From: Macrobrachium rosenbergii
Taxonomy: Eukaryota; Arthropoda; Malacostraca; Decapoda; Palaemonidae
NCBI RefSeq assembly: GCF_040412425.1
Contig: NC_089792.1
Coordinates: forward strand, 22,436,199-22,500,198
Length of the DNA: 64,000 nt
Reading direction: 5' to 3'
Shown here: positions 1 to 13,632 of the stretch, in pieces
How the letters are laid out: the number at the start of each line of letters is the position of its first letter
Position numbering within the stretch: position 1 is the stretch's first letter
The notes under the pieces: model-generated
Databases searched by the model: none
The model's input: the letters and a program-made list of their open reading frames with translations, nothing else
Told to the model about the DNA's origin: nothing
Translations under genes and position numbers: made by a program

Positions 1-79
1 TATAGTGTATGTATATAACTACATATTTATATGTATATTTGTATATAAATTATATATTATATATATAAATATATCTCGA

Positions 80-95
80 TATATATATATATATA

Positions 96-129
<34 letters not shown>
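80..129. repeat. (AT)n microsatellite
   Basis: AT steps with two interruptions, within AT-rich sequence covering 1-190. Confidence 0.95.
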
Positions 130-131
<2 letters not shown>

Positions 132-850
132 CCCCATCATATACATATTATACTTCATGATCATATATATATAAATATATAACGAACTACCTTCTGTGTA
201 CTGCCCTATAATTGCATTATGCTAAAAGGGTGTATTAATCCTATATAAATTTATAATTATTTTAATTATGATATGTAAAAGGGTGTAAATGATAAATTAT
301 TTTATATGTCTGTGGGAAATGAGATTACATATAAATAAATCATAAACCAGTAAATGTTTCATGAAAATTAGAAATAAGTGTTTTGAAACACCTTTGAGAC
401 GGCATAAGTTTTCCTATACAACTCTTCCTGTGGAGTTTTTATTTGTTCTTAAAGAACGAAGTAAAGACGACGCTTCAAACATTCGCAAAACTCTTGCAAA
501 GTTTGATCGTGATGATATCATAAAATTCCAGCCTGATATCCTTAATCTATAACAAGAGGTTCTTGAGCTTTGTTGCAGCGCTGACCCCTTGTCCAGGATC
601 TCTGAGGACCTTCCAGTTTCCATAAAATTCTCTCATTTCAGAGGAATTTTTTCTTCTGTTTAATCGAGGTGACTTTAGTGTGATTAAATACTTTTATGCA
701 TATTCGAATTTTTTCGTTTTGTAGAGACAAAACGATTTAATACCACCACATTTTGTTCGTACGAAATTATCTGCAAAAAAATTTTTTTGTTGCATTAACT
801 ATTAGAAAATGGTGTCTGTATTTTTCAGTTTTCTATACAATTACTTTCTC
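130..850. other. No gene seen
   Basis: AT-rich sequence with frames of at most 70 codons on both strands and no recognisable motif. Confidence 0.7.
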
Positions 851-1144
851 CGTAGGGGGGTTAGTGCAGCTCATGCATTGCACTGTAGGCATTACGTAAG
901 GTTCTTTGCAGCGTCCCTTCGGCCCCTAGCTGCAACCCCTTTCATTCCTTTTACTATACCTCCATTCTTATTCTCTTTCTTCCATCTTACTTTTCACCCT
1001 CTCATAACAGTTGTTTCATAGTGCAACTGCTAGATTTTCCTCCTGTTACACCTTTCAAACCTTTTTACTTTCAATTTCCGTATCAGCGCTGAATGACCTT
1101 ATAGGTCCTAGCGCTGGGCCTTTGGCCTAAATTCTATATTCTAT
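851..1144 (+). mobile_element. SINE-A copy 1, near full length
   Basis: This is the best complete copy of a roughly 300-bp family. Its landmarks are GTAGGGGGGTTAGTGC at the head, GGTTCTTTGCAGCG (a weak B-box-like start), CCCTTCGGCCCCTAGCTGCA, the block from TTTCATTCCTTTTACT to TTTCCACCCT, GTGCAACTGC, and the tail AGCGCTGAATGACC, GGTCCTAGCGCTGGGCC, CCTAAATTCTATATTCTATT. It encodes no protein. The tail is short ATTCT repeats. At least seven other copies or fragments occur in the window on both strands, so it is a dispersed element. Confidence 0.9.
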
Positions 1145-1739
1145 TGTATACAATTACTTTATGATTGAAGAAGCAAGTCGACTGTTACAAGACGAGTTCA
1201 TTTACATTACTAACTTTTCTCATTTAATGCTTTCTCTCTCTTCAGGTCTGCTGTCCCATTATTGTAGCAAACATTCGTAAAGGCTCTTGCTCTCATCCAT
1301 AAGACCATTAAGCGGATGCGATTCTTAATTTCGGTTTTTTTTAATAATAAGACAAGGAAGATTTTGGCTTGATTTTTAGTACGCGAACATGGAAAAGAAT
1401 GACAAACTTAAAACGGTATATACTCAGTAGAGCTAATCATTTAGTCTGGAATAACAGATTGAAAGCATACTGAAATGAAAAATACAATTTTACTGACTTC
1501 TTGTTCACTAGTGGGAACTGATTATGAAAAGCAATGACAGTGCATTGAAAGTATTAGATGGCCAAAGCTCACACGTATGCTGATAGAAATATAAGAATTA
1601 GGAATACTGCTCAATAGTTCTAAAAATTTAGGATTTTGAATTTTTATTTTGAACGTCAGAGGAAGGTAAAAAGTTTCATGCGAAGGAAGTATAAAAATGA
1701 GAGAGTTGGTTGATTCGATATTTGAAATTTAAGCTGTCA

Positions 1740-2045
1740 AACCAAGCACTGGGCTACTTTCGGCCATTTAGCGATTGAGACAGTGGAAATAGGGAGTGCA
1801 GGTGATTGGGCAGGAAAGTATTGAGATCCAGTAAATAAAGTAGATGTAGTGTCCGGATCTAAAGTTGGAATTGGGGGAACCCCACAGTTGCCCTCAGAAG
1901 TAATAGTAAAGCGATGTTAGGCAGCAGGATTGAAGAAAGGAAGTGGGACTGGAGGTAAAGTAAAAGGCTAAAAAATGGATGCAGTCAGTGGCCGAAGAGA
2001 CACTGAGAACACCCTTTAGTAATGAGGTGTACTGACGGGAAAACG
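1740..2045 (-). mobile_element. SINE-A, strongly diverged minus-strand copy
   Basis: Reading from the tail: AAGCACTGGGCTACTTTCGG, then CCCCACAGTTGCCCTC, then GTCAGTGGCCGAAGAGACAC, then AACACCCTTTAGTAATG match reversed SINE-A landmarks in the correct order. Divergence is high, so it is old. Confidence 0.65.
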
Positions 2046-2451
2046 AGTGTGAAAAAGCAGTATAAAAGAAATGAGAATAAAATTTGAATCAAGAGATTAC
2101 TGCAAAATATAATCATCATATTAACTTGATCAACAGACTTTGTATCAAGTGAAGAGGCCCGATCTCGTGGGAATAGCCTCGAGCGTCTGAGAGATACGCA
2201 GCCACCTGCCATTAATTTCAGGTTGGCTATGCAGAAGATGAATAGCTCTTATGAGAATGCCAAGGAAATGGAACGATGAATCGTAAGCAGCTGCAGTGTA
2301 GAGCTAATAAAGGAACCAAAGTAACTTGGGAAGCACGTAGTTTGATTAACCTCAACGCGAGTAAGGACAATTAATACGTGTTATATTTGTGATGGAATGA
2401 AACGAAAATTGAGACAGCAAACAAGTAAAAGGCTCGACCTTTTCAGTACTG

Positions 2452-2530
2452 CAGCTCTTGTGGTGTTGTCTAATCTGAAGTGAGGTCTTCTCAATCGTCA
2501 GAATCCCGGGTTCACATCCCGGCTGAAGAA
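2452..2530 (+). pseudogene. tRNA-like sequence (SINE head or tRNA pseudogene)
   Basis: A T-arm with a five-pair stem, CCGGG (2506-2510) and CCCGG (2518-2522), encloses the loop TTCACAT. This gives a B-box-like GGTTCACATCC. About 50 bases upstream could hold the D and anticodon arms, but the A box is not convincing. It lies just before the 31-bp minisatellite and may be the head of that element. Confidence 0.5.
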
Positions 2531-2600
2531 GAAGCCATCTTGGACCATTTTGTTAAATGCGTTACACCTCTGTGGACCGCCATGGCCGGGCAGGTGGCTG

Positions 2601-2815
2601 ACATTTCATCGACAGACATTTCAACGAACGGACAATTTCACCGACGGATGTTTCAACGAACGGACATTTCACCGATGGACATTGCAACGAACGGACATTT
2701 CACCGATGGACATTGCAACGAACGGACGTTTCACCGATGGATATTTCAACGAACGGACATTTCACCGATGGACATTTTAACGAACGGACATCTGACCGAA
2801 TGGGCATTTCACCGA
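2601..2815 (+). repeat. 31-bp minisatellite, about seven units
   Basis: The phrase ACCGATGG or a variant recurs at 2640, 2671, 2702, 2733, 2764 and 2795, exactly 31 bp apart; a diverged first unit is at 2608. Each unit is made of two related half-units (GGACATTTCACCGAT and GGACATTGCAACGAAC). Because 31 is not a multiple of three, the overlapping open frames are artefacts. Confidence 0.93.
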
Positions 2816-3695
2816 ATGTTTGATATCAACCGAATGGACTTTTCTTTTAAATTTAGATTGGAATTCATAACTGCTTTATAAAACAAACTAGGAGAACGAT
2901 AAAAGGATACATTATTAGGCTATATGTTAAAACAATCTTTATTGCGCATGGAATAAAGTATAAAAGATATTAATAACGAACGGCACATAAAATTTAATGT
3001 TCTTAAACATTTAGAGGGTAGCTGAAGAAATGGTAGGATACTTTATATTACTCATATTTAGTCTTGTGTTTAAAATCTGGTGCTTCGGTTTTCACCCACT
3101 CCAGATTCGGACATGTTAATTTTCAACCCCAATGAATGGGCCTCAGTTTCGTGGTTGCCAGTCTTTAAAACCCTTTCCTTCTGGGGAGTTTGTTTGTAAT
3201 CCTGTGAATTCTCTCTCATGTGTTCCACATTTTCAAATTCTGGTCTTCATAAAACAAACTCTTCCACGCTGTATAACACTAATGTCGCAACACCCCTATT
3301 TTGAAAGGTTAAAACAATCTTAACTTGAAATTCTCATTGGCGATAATATACACATCACAGTATAAAATTGAAAGAGAACAACAATAGAAAAAAATAAATG
3401 TAACACATTGAAACAAAGTGCCGAAAAACATTTTTTTTCTGAAACTGTCTTACTATAAAATTTAATGTTCTTAAAAATTTACAAGAGAACGACTTGTTAA
3501 AGTGAAATTGAGAAAATGAATGCTGGTGGATTCCGAATGATGCAAAATTGTTTTTTACTATTAATGAATGTGACGTATAATTAAAATTTGCCAGTTGTCT
3601 GTTCATTCGTTTACTTTTCGGTCAAGTATCCATTTGGTCTGATATTCCTTCTGTGAAATGTCCGATCGTTGAAATGTCCGTTCCCTGTTGTCCTA
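2601..3695. mobile_element. Possible foldback element bounded by inverted minisatellite units
   Basis: At 3606-3690 the plus strand carries GTGAAATGTCCGATCG and TTGAAATGTCCGTTCC, the reverse complement of the 2601-2815 units. It is flanked by ACTTTTCGGTCAAG, the counterpart of TCAACCGAATGGACTTTTC near 2827. Between them, short direct matches recur: TTAAAACAATCTTTA/TTAAAACAATCTTAA near 2929 and 3308, and AAAATTTAATGTTCTTAAA near 2990 and 3458. I see no coding sequence. Confidence 0.5.
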
Positions 3696-4188
3696 TTTAT
3701 TTTCGTTTTGTCTAATTTTATTTTAGTCATGAAATGGCATAAGTCACAATATTAAAAAAAGAGCTTATTTCTAATCACGTTGTCAACGAAAAAACTGTCG
3801 GATGAATTGGCTGAGTGCAAAATATATTTATGGAAGTGCATATCAGCCTAGGGCTGTAACTTTTTAAATGAAGCAGAATGGATAAGAAGAGTTTATATCA
3901 AATATTCATGATGAAGATTTATGTTTATGTATTAGTAGGAAATCCGTTACCCCAAAAGGTACTGGACTCTCTCTTAATATTATTTACCAGGATTGCGTGG
4001 TTTATCTCATGAACTGTTTATTCTTTTATTGCTGTATATTGTTAGTAATCAGCTTTTCATTTCCCCTCGTAATCCTACTCCTGTTCATTTTTACTCTCAG
4101 CATTCCCAACATGCGAATGGTTTCAGGTTGTTTCACCACATTCTGCAGTTTCTCTTCACTATCCCAAATTGCTACTGTACCATCCTCA

Positions 4189-4204
4189 AACACACACACA
4201 CACA

Positions 4205-4244
<40 letters not shown>

Positions 4245-4286
4245 TATGCGTGTGTGTGCATGTATGTATGTATGTATGTATATATG
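4189..4286. repeat. (CA)n then (TATG)n compound microsatellite
   Basis: CA repeats to 4240, then TGTATG-type repeats. All open frames here are repeat translations. Confidence 0.95.
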
Positions 4287-4815
4287 GATGCAACTATATG
4301 CACACTTACACCTAACGATGAACCATTTTCCTTGATCGATGATGTTTAAAGAGAAGATTAAACCCAACAGTGTTTTTCCCAGCTGAGTGAAAGTTTTAGA
4401 TAGAAGAAAGAATAGTTTCCGTTTGAAAATAACTGGCCATCGTCAGTCAGATTAAACTGCGTGAGCAAATTTGCTTTCTTCAGTGGTATGTGATGTTCTT
4501 TGTCAGAGAGCTGTTTTGTAATTCAACGCAGACAAAAATGATTGAACACGAAAACAAAATAATGTCTTTTACGCGTTCATGTCCGACACGTTCACACAGG
4601 GAATTGGCAATCACTGTGATTGGAGATATATTGTCAGAGTAATGTTATATTCTCAAAATTCGGATGCTCCTGGAGGACTCTTGATTGTCCGGTAGCAATA
4701 TATTTAGAATTCATGCACCATACAGCTGGACCAACCGTGTACACATTTTCCACTGCATACAGACATGTGCATCTACATATACATACATTATATATACATA
4801 AATATCACACAGACA

Positions 4816-4853
4816 CGCACACACACACAATCACATATATATATATATATATA

Positions 4854-4887
<34 letters not shown>

Positions 4888-4890
4888 TAT
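4816..4890. repeat. (CA)n and (AT)n
   Basis: A short CA run precedes interrupted AT. Confidence 0.95.
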
Positions 4891-5117
4891 AAACCATAAA
4901 CTTTTTCTCAAGCCGGTGTCCTCAGAGAAATAGTAAGTTTATAGTTACTCCCACATTCATTCATTCTGCTGGATGGACTCATATGCAGTAAACTTACACG
5001 ATTAATGTGGAACTTACTTCCACACACATGACGGACTAATCAGCAGCACGTCAAACACCCTCCCATGAAACAGTTAACAGTTCCTAATTTTGACTCTTTC
5101 ACTACCTGTTATTACAT

Positions 5118-5330
5118 CCCGTAGTGTGGTAGTGCCGTCAGTGTACCTCACGCGACGCACTGTAGGCATTACTTAGGTTCTTTGCAATCCATTCGGCCCC
5201 TAGTTGCAACCCCATCATTTCTTTTACTGTACCTCAGTTCATATTCTTTTGTCCATCATACAGTTCCATCTTTTGTTTCCAGTAAAACCTTATCGGCCCC
5301 AGCGCTTCCTTGACCAAAGTTCCGGTTCTA
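5118..5330 (+). mobile_element. SINE-A, partial and internally shortened
   Basis: Matches include GTAGTGTGGTAGTGCCGTCA, GCACTGTAGGCATTACTTAG, CATTCGGCCCCTAGTTGCAA and a damaged tail CCCCAGCGCTTCC. The middle T-rich block is shortened. Confidence 0.8.
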
Positions 5331-6063
5331 TCTTCCAAAAACCTGTTGACTAAAGTGTAAATGTTGCATTTTCTCTTTTTTCTTGTTTGAAGTTCTCTGC
5401 ATATTTTATAGGATGGTCCATTAACTTAGCAATAGCTTGTGAATTTGCTCTTTGGGGGATTAATTTTACATTTACATTTGACTTATTCGCAGAGTGAGTT
5501 TAATGTCAGTTATTTTACAATTAATGGGTAAAATTTATTTCAGTACAATTCATAGCATAACATTCAGTGTGAAGCCTAATATTAACATAGGTTACCTTTG
5601 CTGAATGACAGGCATATCATTTCGAGTGTTTTCAATAAAAAATGATATTGGATTATATATATTAACCAGGAATGAAGCCCAGCTATAAAATGCTGGAGAT
5701 ATCAGTAGGCTCTTATGATGTTTTCGAACCAGCAGAGATATGGATGCAAACAAGATAACAATAATATCCACAAAGTATGATACCTTGACTATACATGGTT
5801 CTATGTCAAGACATTATTTATGAAATAGAGTACTATACTCATTAATTTGTAATAATTTATGATCTCTGTCCCTAACAAACACATGGTTTGTTTTATCCTG
5901 CGAACAGCCCAAAATAATGCATTTGCGAATATGGCGGTACGATACCATGCTCCAGTAATAGCTGACGTTTACGACGCCCCATTAATATTAGGGGCAATGG
6001 CCCGCTTTTGCAGTTTCATTTGTTTGGTCTCGCTTTATATTGCTTACTTTGTCTGTGTTTGTG

Positions 6064-6067
<4 letters not shown>
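5331..6067. other. No gene seen
   Basis: Nothing but short frames; 5859-6060 is open only into the GA tract. Confidence 0.7.

Positions 6068-6115
<48 letters not shown>
6068..6115. repeat. (GA)24
   Basis: Uninterrupted GA steps. Confidence 0.97.
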
Positions 6116-6117
<2 letters not shown>

Positions 6118-6455
6118 TGTGCATTTCGTTTTTGTATTATTTTCAACTTTTAAAGATTTATTCTATGACTTTTGATTTCTGATATTTTTGGTGTTGATTG
6201 CTGTGAGTTTTTCATAGTTATTTTATGTATAATATTATTGTTTTAGGTCAAGGAAAAATTATAGTCTTTTCTCTTTTCAGCAGTATATCTTAAATGCTGT
6301 TAACAAAAATCATCCTAAATACATTGGTAATATTATTGAAATTTAGATTTTGTAATAAAAATTTCTTGTCTCTTCTCTGAATCAACCGACATTGAATGTA
6401 TCTACTTGGAATAAAATTTAATGAAGGCAAATATTTAATATTTTTAATGTATAAA

Positions 6456-6698
<243 letters not shown>

Positions 6699-6867
6699 GC
6701 ATGAAATCCTCTGCAAAACAGAGCAAGAAAAAGAGAATACTGCCAAGCTTACGGGTAATGATAGTAGAAGAGTTAGTCTTTCATGCATTTAATTAAAAAA
6801 AGTCAGATTCCTTCAATAAGTGCTGAGTCAAGAATTTGTGTAGTCAGTGTGACCGGTAGGATAAGTA

Positions 6868-7085
<218 letters not shown>

Positions 7086-7089
7086 AACC

Positions 7090-9230
7090 CCTGATGTACT
7101 CGACGGTTTCTGTATAATGGAATCATCTTGATTAAGTAGGTAAAGTTGAAGCTATTAAAGATGGATATCGCATAAAAGGCTTTGCCCTGTCAGGAAACAT
7201 TTGCCTTCAGGCAGCGATGAATAAAAAAGGTTGTGATATTATCTTTCAAATAGCCAAGTAAAGGCACATTTGCTCTTTATTCAGGTATACTGACACTGCA
7301 GGAGGCCGTTCTCATCAGTATCATGAAGTTTATTGAGATGCTTCAGTTTGTTATGATCGTGAATGTTTGCCAAGAGTGTCATTTTAATAATTGAACTTGC
7401 ATCCACTTTATAAATTGCTGTTCCGTTGTACATTAGTTTTGGTAATCGAAGCTGATTCATGAGTAAAATCGGCTGCTTTTCTCAGTATTTCTTATAATCA
7501 GAGGTAGCTCCATGCTCAATACAGTAAGATAATAATTTGTTTTCTTTTGTAAATTTTGCTGTTGTGTCTCTTTTCTCTTCGATTGTAATGCCTAAAATAA
7601 ACATATGCAAAATAATTTTATTGATCATGGCAATGCCGAGTCATTGATGCCATAGTCTCCTCGAAAGGTTTCTTCGCATTCAAAATACTTAAAGATTTAC
7701 GATTAGGATGAAAGTTTTGATAATGCTCATTATGGCTCATACAATTTTATTCATGATCTCTATTATTGTTAAAGTGTTACTCATACGCGGAGAGAATTAA
7801 TGTCAAAGAACAATAAACTGTGCTGTTGTGGATGAAAGGCTGACAAAGAAGCTAGGAATTCTGTTATATTTAGTGCTCATAAATTCCACGTAATTCACTG
7901 GAAGCTTTTTGAATCCAAAGATTGATTAAAGGAAAATAGCAATCCCTGTTATTTTCATTCTGGTTTAGAGGATTACTTTGCATAACTGTCGTCATTAGAT
8001 ATCGTTGATAGTCAACATCTAAATATTATTGAAAGGTGAATCTGGGAAAAGAAAGGTGTATTTAAAAAACAAAACTCCCTATTCTTTAGTTGCATGATGT
8101 AAACCTGCTGAGAATTTTTGGAATGGTAAAGGAGGCGTAGTTGCTTTGTAGTTTTTTCCGAATTTGAAAAGGAAGCATTTTCTTGTCCTTTTAAGTATGT
8201 AATGATCAGTAACCAGTAACCTTTTTTCCCTTTATTTGATCACGTTTAATGTTGAAATTGAGAGTTCTAGTATCGTAACACAGGAGATGGGAGACAATTT
8301 AGAAATATAGATGGACATTATCGCACTCTGAATTTGATGATCTTGTGTAAATTGACATTATTGTGTTGTCATCCTCAGAAAAGAGAAGTAACAAATGTCT
8401 ACCATGATGAACCTAAATTTTCATTATTTGCTATTCCAAATTATATCTTCATTATTCCATATGTAGCTGACAGATCAGTAGGTTTACTACTGTTGATTTT
8501 TTGGATAACATTAATGAATTTTAGTTTAAAATAACCATTTTACTGTAGTGCGTGTAGTTGCTGACCAAAATATGCAAGTTATATCTATGAGAAAGAAAAG
8601 CTCTGACGTAATGGACTAGGGGAGTAATTGTTCCATATTATAAAAATAAAGATCATATAAGACAGCGAAACCAAAAATGTATTCTTAGGGAACCTGATCC
8701 TGTTCGTGTTTTCTCAGATTTATCGCCTGTAAATAACTGGACGAGCGGCTGCGTAGAAGGACACCAAAAGTTAACCTACTTTTTCTATACCTCAGTGGGT
8801 ATGTGGACTTTTACTTATGTCAGAGCATGAAGGTAAAAAATTAAGAGCTTTTATCATATGCCAAAAAGATGTCCCCTCACACTGACACGCAGGTGGATTG
8901 CATTTTTCCTTTACTTTTGCCAGTGACAATATGTATAGAATCTTTACCCGTCGTAATGAAGTTACCTTGATACAAAATAAAATAAAAAAATCTAAATAAA
9001 GATTGATATTGACAGAAGCACTTGAGAATAAACTGCCACCCTTTCTCGTGATTCTTTGTTGCTTTTAATTCTTCCTGTTCTCTTCCTGTTTCTGACAGCA
9101 GAATCTGAAAAGTCAATTGTTTTCCTTTATCAGAAATGATAATGAGAACTTGTCATTTTGTCTAAGAAGTCCTTTTGAATGCTTTCGTAAACCTTTTGAA
9201 ACGCTGAAGAAGGTAAACATTCTAACATTT

Positions 9231-9233
<3 letters not shown>
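7090..9233. other. No gene or repeat seen
   Basis: The longest microsatellite-poor stretch of the first 10 kb; frames stay below 80 codons. Confidence 0.65.

Positions 9234-9325
<92 letters not shown>
9234..9325. repeat. (AT)46
   Basis: Pure AT steps. Confidence 0.97.
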
Positions 9326-9328
<3 letters not shown>

Positions 9329-9400
9329 TTAGCTTATAGTTAATTGTTTTACAAATAATTAAATAACAAAGAATATATTTATAAGTATATATTAATTGTT

Positions 9401-9539
<139 letters not shown>

Positions 9540-9588
9540 CTGACAAACCTGTCGCTGCCCGGGAAAAACTGAATGACAACCGATAAAC

Positions 9589-9789
<201 letters not shown>

Positions 9790-9790
9790 G

Positions 9791-10066
9791 TCAGCCCTTC
9801 TCAACCCCCACCCCCTTTGGTGCCATTGATGTCTTACCCCCACAGTATTCTTTTCCAGATAGTAAGTCATATGTAGTATACTGAAATTAGGTATGATAAA
9901 TTCGTAGTTACTAAGTCGACGGGAATAACCAGCCCCGTTTCATTGGCAGAACCAGCCCCGTTTCGGGAAAGCCCTTCTACCCCACCCCTTTGGTGCCCTT
10001 TGGTGCCCTTTGGTGCTAGTGATGTCTTACCCCCACAGTGTTCTTTTCCAGATAGTAAGTCTTATG
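9791..10066 (+). repeat. Tandem duplication of an unidentified repeat, with a TTTGGTGCCC triplication
   Basis: The segment from GCCCTTCT through GATGTCTTACCCCCACAGT to CCAGATAGTAAGTC occurs at 9794-9873 and again at 9971-10062. The second copy has three successive TTTGGTGCCC-type decamers where the first has one. The sequence after copy two (CCAAGTTTGGTTGAAATTGC) leads into short CATA repeats and then (AT)n. Confidence 0.85.
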
Positions 10067-10193
10067 TATACCAAGTTTGGTTGAAATTGCTCTGTACGTT
10101 TCAGTGTATGTGGAACATACACATACATACATACATCCATCCATTTTTATATACAGGTATATGTAGATATTCATACAGTACACATATTTAAAA

Positions 10194-10197
<4 letters not shown>

Positions 10198-10251
<54 letters not shown>
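10198..10251. repeat. (AT)27
   Basis: Follows the end of the duplicated repeat after short CATA steps. Confidence 0.97.
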
Positions 10252-10255
<4 letters not shown>

Positions 10256-10977
10256 ATATAATGTTGATTGTGTGTATGTATATATCATAAATATAGATGT
10301 TGATTGTGCTCTTATTTTCTAGAGTACCTTAAAAGTAAATTTCAAAGAAATAGACATTCTTTTAGTTTTTTGTTGGAGCAGGAACTTTTTCTCTGAATAC
10401 TGATTTTCTGACATCACGTAACAACTGGAATCTACGGTTAATTGGGAAATGTAAAAGATCTTTATCAAAACAACCAGTCGAAATAACATAGGGTGTTTGG
10501 ATTCCATTAGAGTCACTTGAAAAGAAGTTACACGAGGGAAGGTAGGGGTGACACACTCGCTGTTTTCACGGAGCCTTTCAAAGGAAAACGTCCTGGGGAA
10601 AAGAGAACCGTAAAAGGCAATTAGTTTGAACGTTTTTCTTTCCCTGAGTGAAAAAAATACAGAATATTTAATTTATAAGTAATTTATAAAATATGAAGAT
10701 GAGACTTTATCGTGAATAGAATGGAATACTTATATGTCCTTATCTAATTGAAACAACCGCTGCAACAGCAACAAGAACATCAACAAAAACAAAACGTAGC
10801 CACTAATTGTTTGGTTCCTTCCAGAGATAAAGCCGGAGGAAATATTTACCGTGACGTTTATATTTAAAGGCTGAATAAAGGATGAACCTCCCGTGCAGAA
10901 AAAATCAATAGCATTTACCTTCCAATTGCTAACAGAAAAGACTCGTCATCAGAGCCAAACCACTGAGCGGCGTCTGC
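10252..10977. other. No gene seen
   Basis: Unidentified sequence with an imperfect ATAATGTTGATTGTG/ATAGATGTTGATTGTG duplication at 10257-10307. Confidence 0.7.
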
Positions 10978-11245
10978 TTCCGTAGGGGGTTAATGTCATC
11001 AATGCACTCCTTGTGGTGCACTATGGGCATTGGCCTCTTTGCCCCCGTCCCTTCGGCCCCTAGCTGCAACCCCTTTCATTCTTCTTACTATACCTCCGTT
11101 CATATTCTGTTTCTTCCATCCTACTTTCCACCCTCTCCTAACTGCGACGTTTTCCTCTTGTTACACCTTTTACTCCGTTTCCCTTTCGGCGTTGAATAAT
11201 CTCATAGGTCCCAGCGCTTGTCCTTTGGCCTAAATGTTATCTTCT
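10978..11245 (+). mobile_element. SINE-A copy, near full length
   Basis: All landmarks are present in order, from CCGTAGGGGGTTAATGTC to CAGCGCTTGTCCTTTGG and CCTAAATGTTATCTTC. Two short frames here (10993-11199 and 11030-11233) are translations of the SINE, not genes. Confidence 0.88.
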
Positions 11246-11249
11246 TATT

Positions 11250-12215
11250 CCAATTCCAGCACACACTGCGCCACTCACCTCTAGCCTTCATGCAAACACT
11301 GCAATATGAGTAGAATTCACTAGTGGCTTAAATTATCACAGAGGCGTGAGAAGATAAGCCAGCCTCTAATTAAGGATTTTTGAACGCGTCTGCGAAGATC
11401 ACAATACTCCAAATATAAAAATATTCGTAGGCTGAATAAAAATCTAACATTTCTCCGAGAAATCCATATTTAATCTAACTAAAATGTTTGTTAATGCACA
11501 GTACATACGAATAATGTATATTTGGTTATAAGTTTGCGTTAATTACGGAACAGCATGAATTTATTTACTTGGGAATAATAATATAAATTCCTTCTCATTA
11601 GCGAATGGATATTTGTCTTGAGGGTGAATGAGCGTAAACCACCTTCAATTGCCATAGAATTATCGCCTCTTTACTTGAGTATTGTTGTGTTTAGTTTACT
11701 GTTTCTATTGAGATCTCGAAATACCAGCTTTGTCAAAATACGAGACCGATGCTTATAAAACTGTCGCCTTTATTCCTTACCTTCATAAGAGACAGTTTAT
11801 TTCATTTTTATTTAGTGTTACTTTTTAGAATTTGGCTATATTCATGCAGTATACCAGTTCCTTTTTTCCCCAGTAAAAAGTAATTTTATCTAAAAGAAAA
11901 ATTATTTTTTAAACATAATGCTACTAAAAATGCCTTTCAAATGATTTCGCAACCACTGTGAACATGCAGTTGCAAACGGTTATGTAAGCAACATACTTAT
12001 AAATGTTTTTACAGTGTGGTTCTTGTAATGTCGACGTAAAGAACAGCAAATGATATAAGTGGGTCGATGATCGGGTTGGAATGGGTTTCATTTTTTCATT
12101 TAATTTTTTCAGGTAACCTCGGTAAGTTTGTCCAGATGCATTATCAGAAATCTTTTATTTGACGTGAATTTGAGATCTCTCAGTCATTTTAATGTATGTT
12201 GGTTTCATATCTGTA

Positions 12216-12219
<4 letters not shown>
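11250..12219. other. No gene seen
   Basis: AT-rich, no frame of note. Confidence 0.7.
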
Positions 12220-12574
<355 letters not shown>

Positions 12575-12579
12575 TAAAT

Positions 12580-13565
12580 CACGTGCATTTCCTGTGATTT
12601 TCTGAGCTACATATAATTAAGACTCTTAAGCTTGAAAAGTATGCGATATGAAATGCTAAATGCTTTTTTTGTGGATAGATCATTAGACGGAATAGTGCAC
12701 TGATCATGTAAAAAAGCATAGTAACGAAACCAGTTTTTTCCAGGAAAATTGTCATCTCAGGAAAATGGTAATAACAGTTCTAATATTAATTTCTTCCTAC
12801 CTCGCTAAAAACTAAGGATTTATAGGAAACACTCGTTGTATCAGTGGAATGACCACTCCATTTTGAGAACTTAATTTCATTTTAACTATTTGGTACGCTA
12901 ATCAAATGTACATTGCTTTGCAAGTGGCGGAATTTTGAAGAGTAATGTCATTTACTTTGCTTAAAACTGGTTTTGATACTTACAACATCAAATTGCCGTA
13001 CTCACTGCATCAACTGATTGCTTTGCCTGCATATGTAATAATTCTGTAGTTCTACAGTTCCAGTTTTATTGGTTTGCCAACACTAATACACTGATAGTGA
13101 TGACACGTTCATCAAAATAAACGATTATTTTGTAGTGTGTGAGACGTAACAGACGATTATTAATTCGGAATATCGGATAAATTCCATCATCACATTCTAA
13201 TACAATAAATAATACATTTTTGATGTGTCATGTGTTATAACTAATATAAGAAATTTGCTGTAATGAACTGTTCAGTACATATCACAAGTTCCTAAACATA
13301 TAGAACTGGGTTCCATTTCCATAACCTGCAGAAGCATAAGGCAGGCGTACGTATTGAGTTCATCGTAGAATAAGCTGGAAGTTTTCAACTAGAATTTTAA
13401 TTTATACATCGAAGAATAGAATTTTGAACTATTCTGCAGCACAGTTGTGTGTATTCCTTTTTTATATTTTGCCGTTGAGTTACAGATATCGTGTTCATTT
13501 TGGGTAGTTTTCTTCATATTAAACAAAGCTGCATGAAAGTCCTGTTTTGTTAGTAAAAATTTATA

Positions 13566-13632
<67 letters not shown>

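Larger units (their letters stand above)
3700..5117. other. No gene seen outside microsatellites
   Basis: Unique-looking AT-rich sequence; the open frames at 3993-4367 are (CA)n translations. Confidence 0.7.

Noticed and set aside
2452..2530. Functional tRNA gene
   Set aside because: Only the T-arm is convincing; a full cloverleaf with acceptor stem and A box could not be drawn.
2601..2815. CRISPR-like regular repeat
   Set aside because: There are no unique spacers; the units are contiguous and the genome context is eukaryotic.
2480..2881. 133-codon frame with a repeating peptide (ISPMDIATNGHF type)
   Set aside because: It is the translation of a 31-bp minisatellite; the unit is not a multiple of three, so the repeated peptide appears in different frames and cannot be a selected protein repeat.
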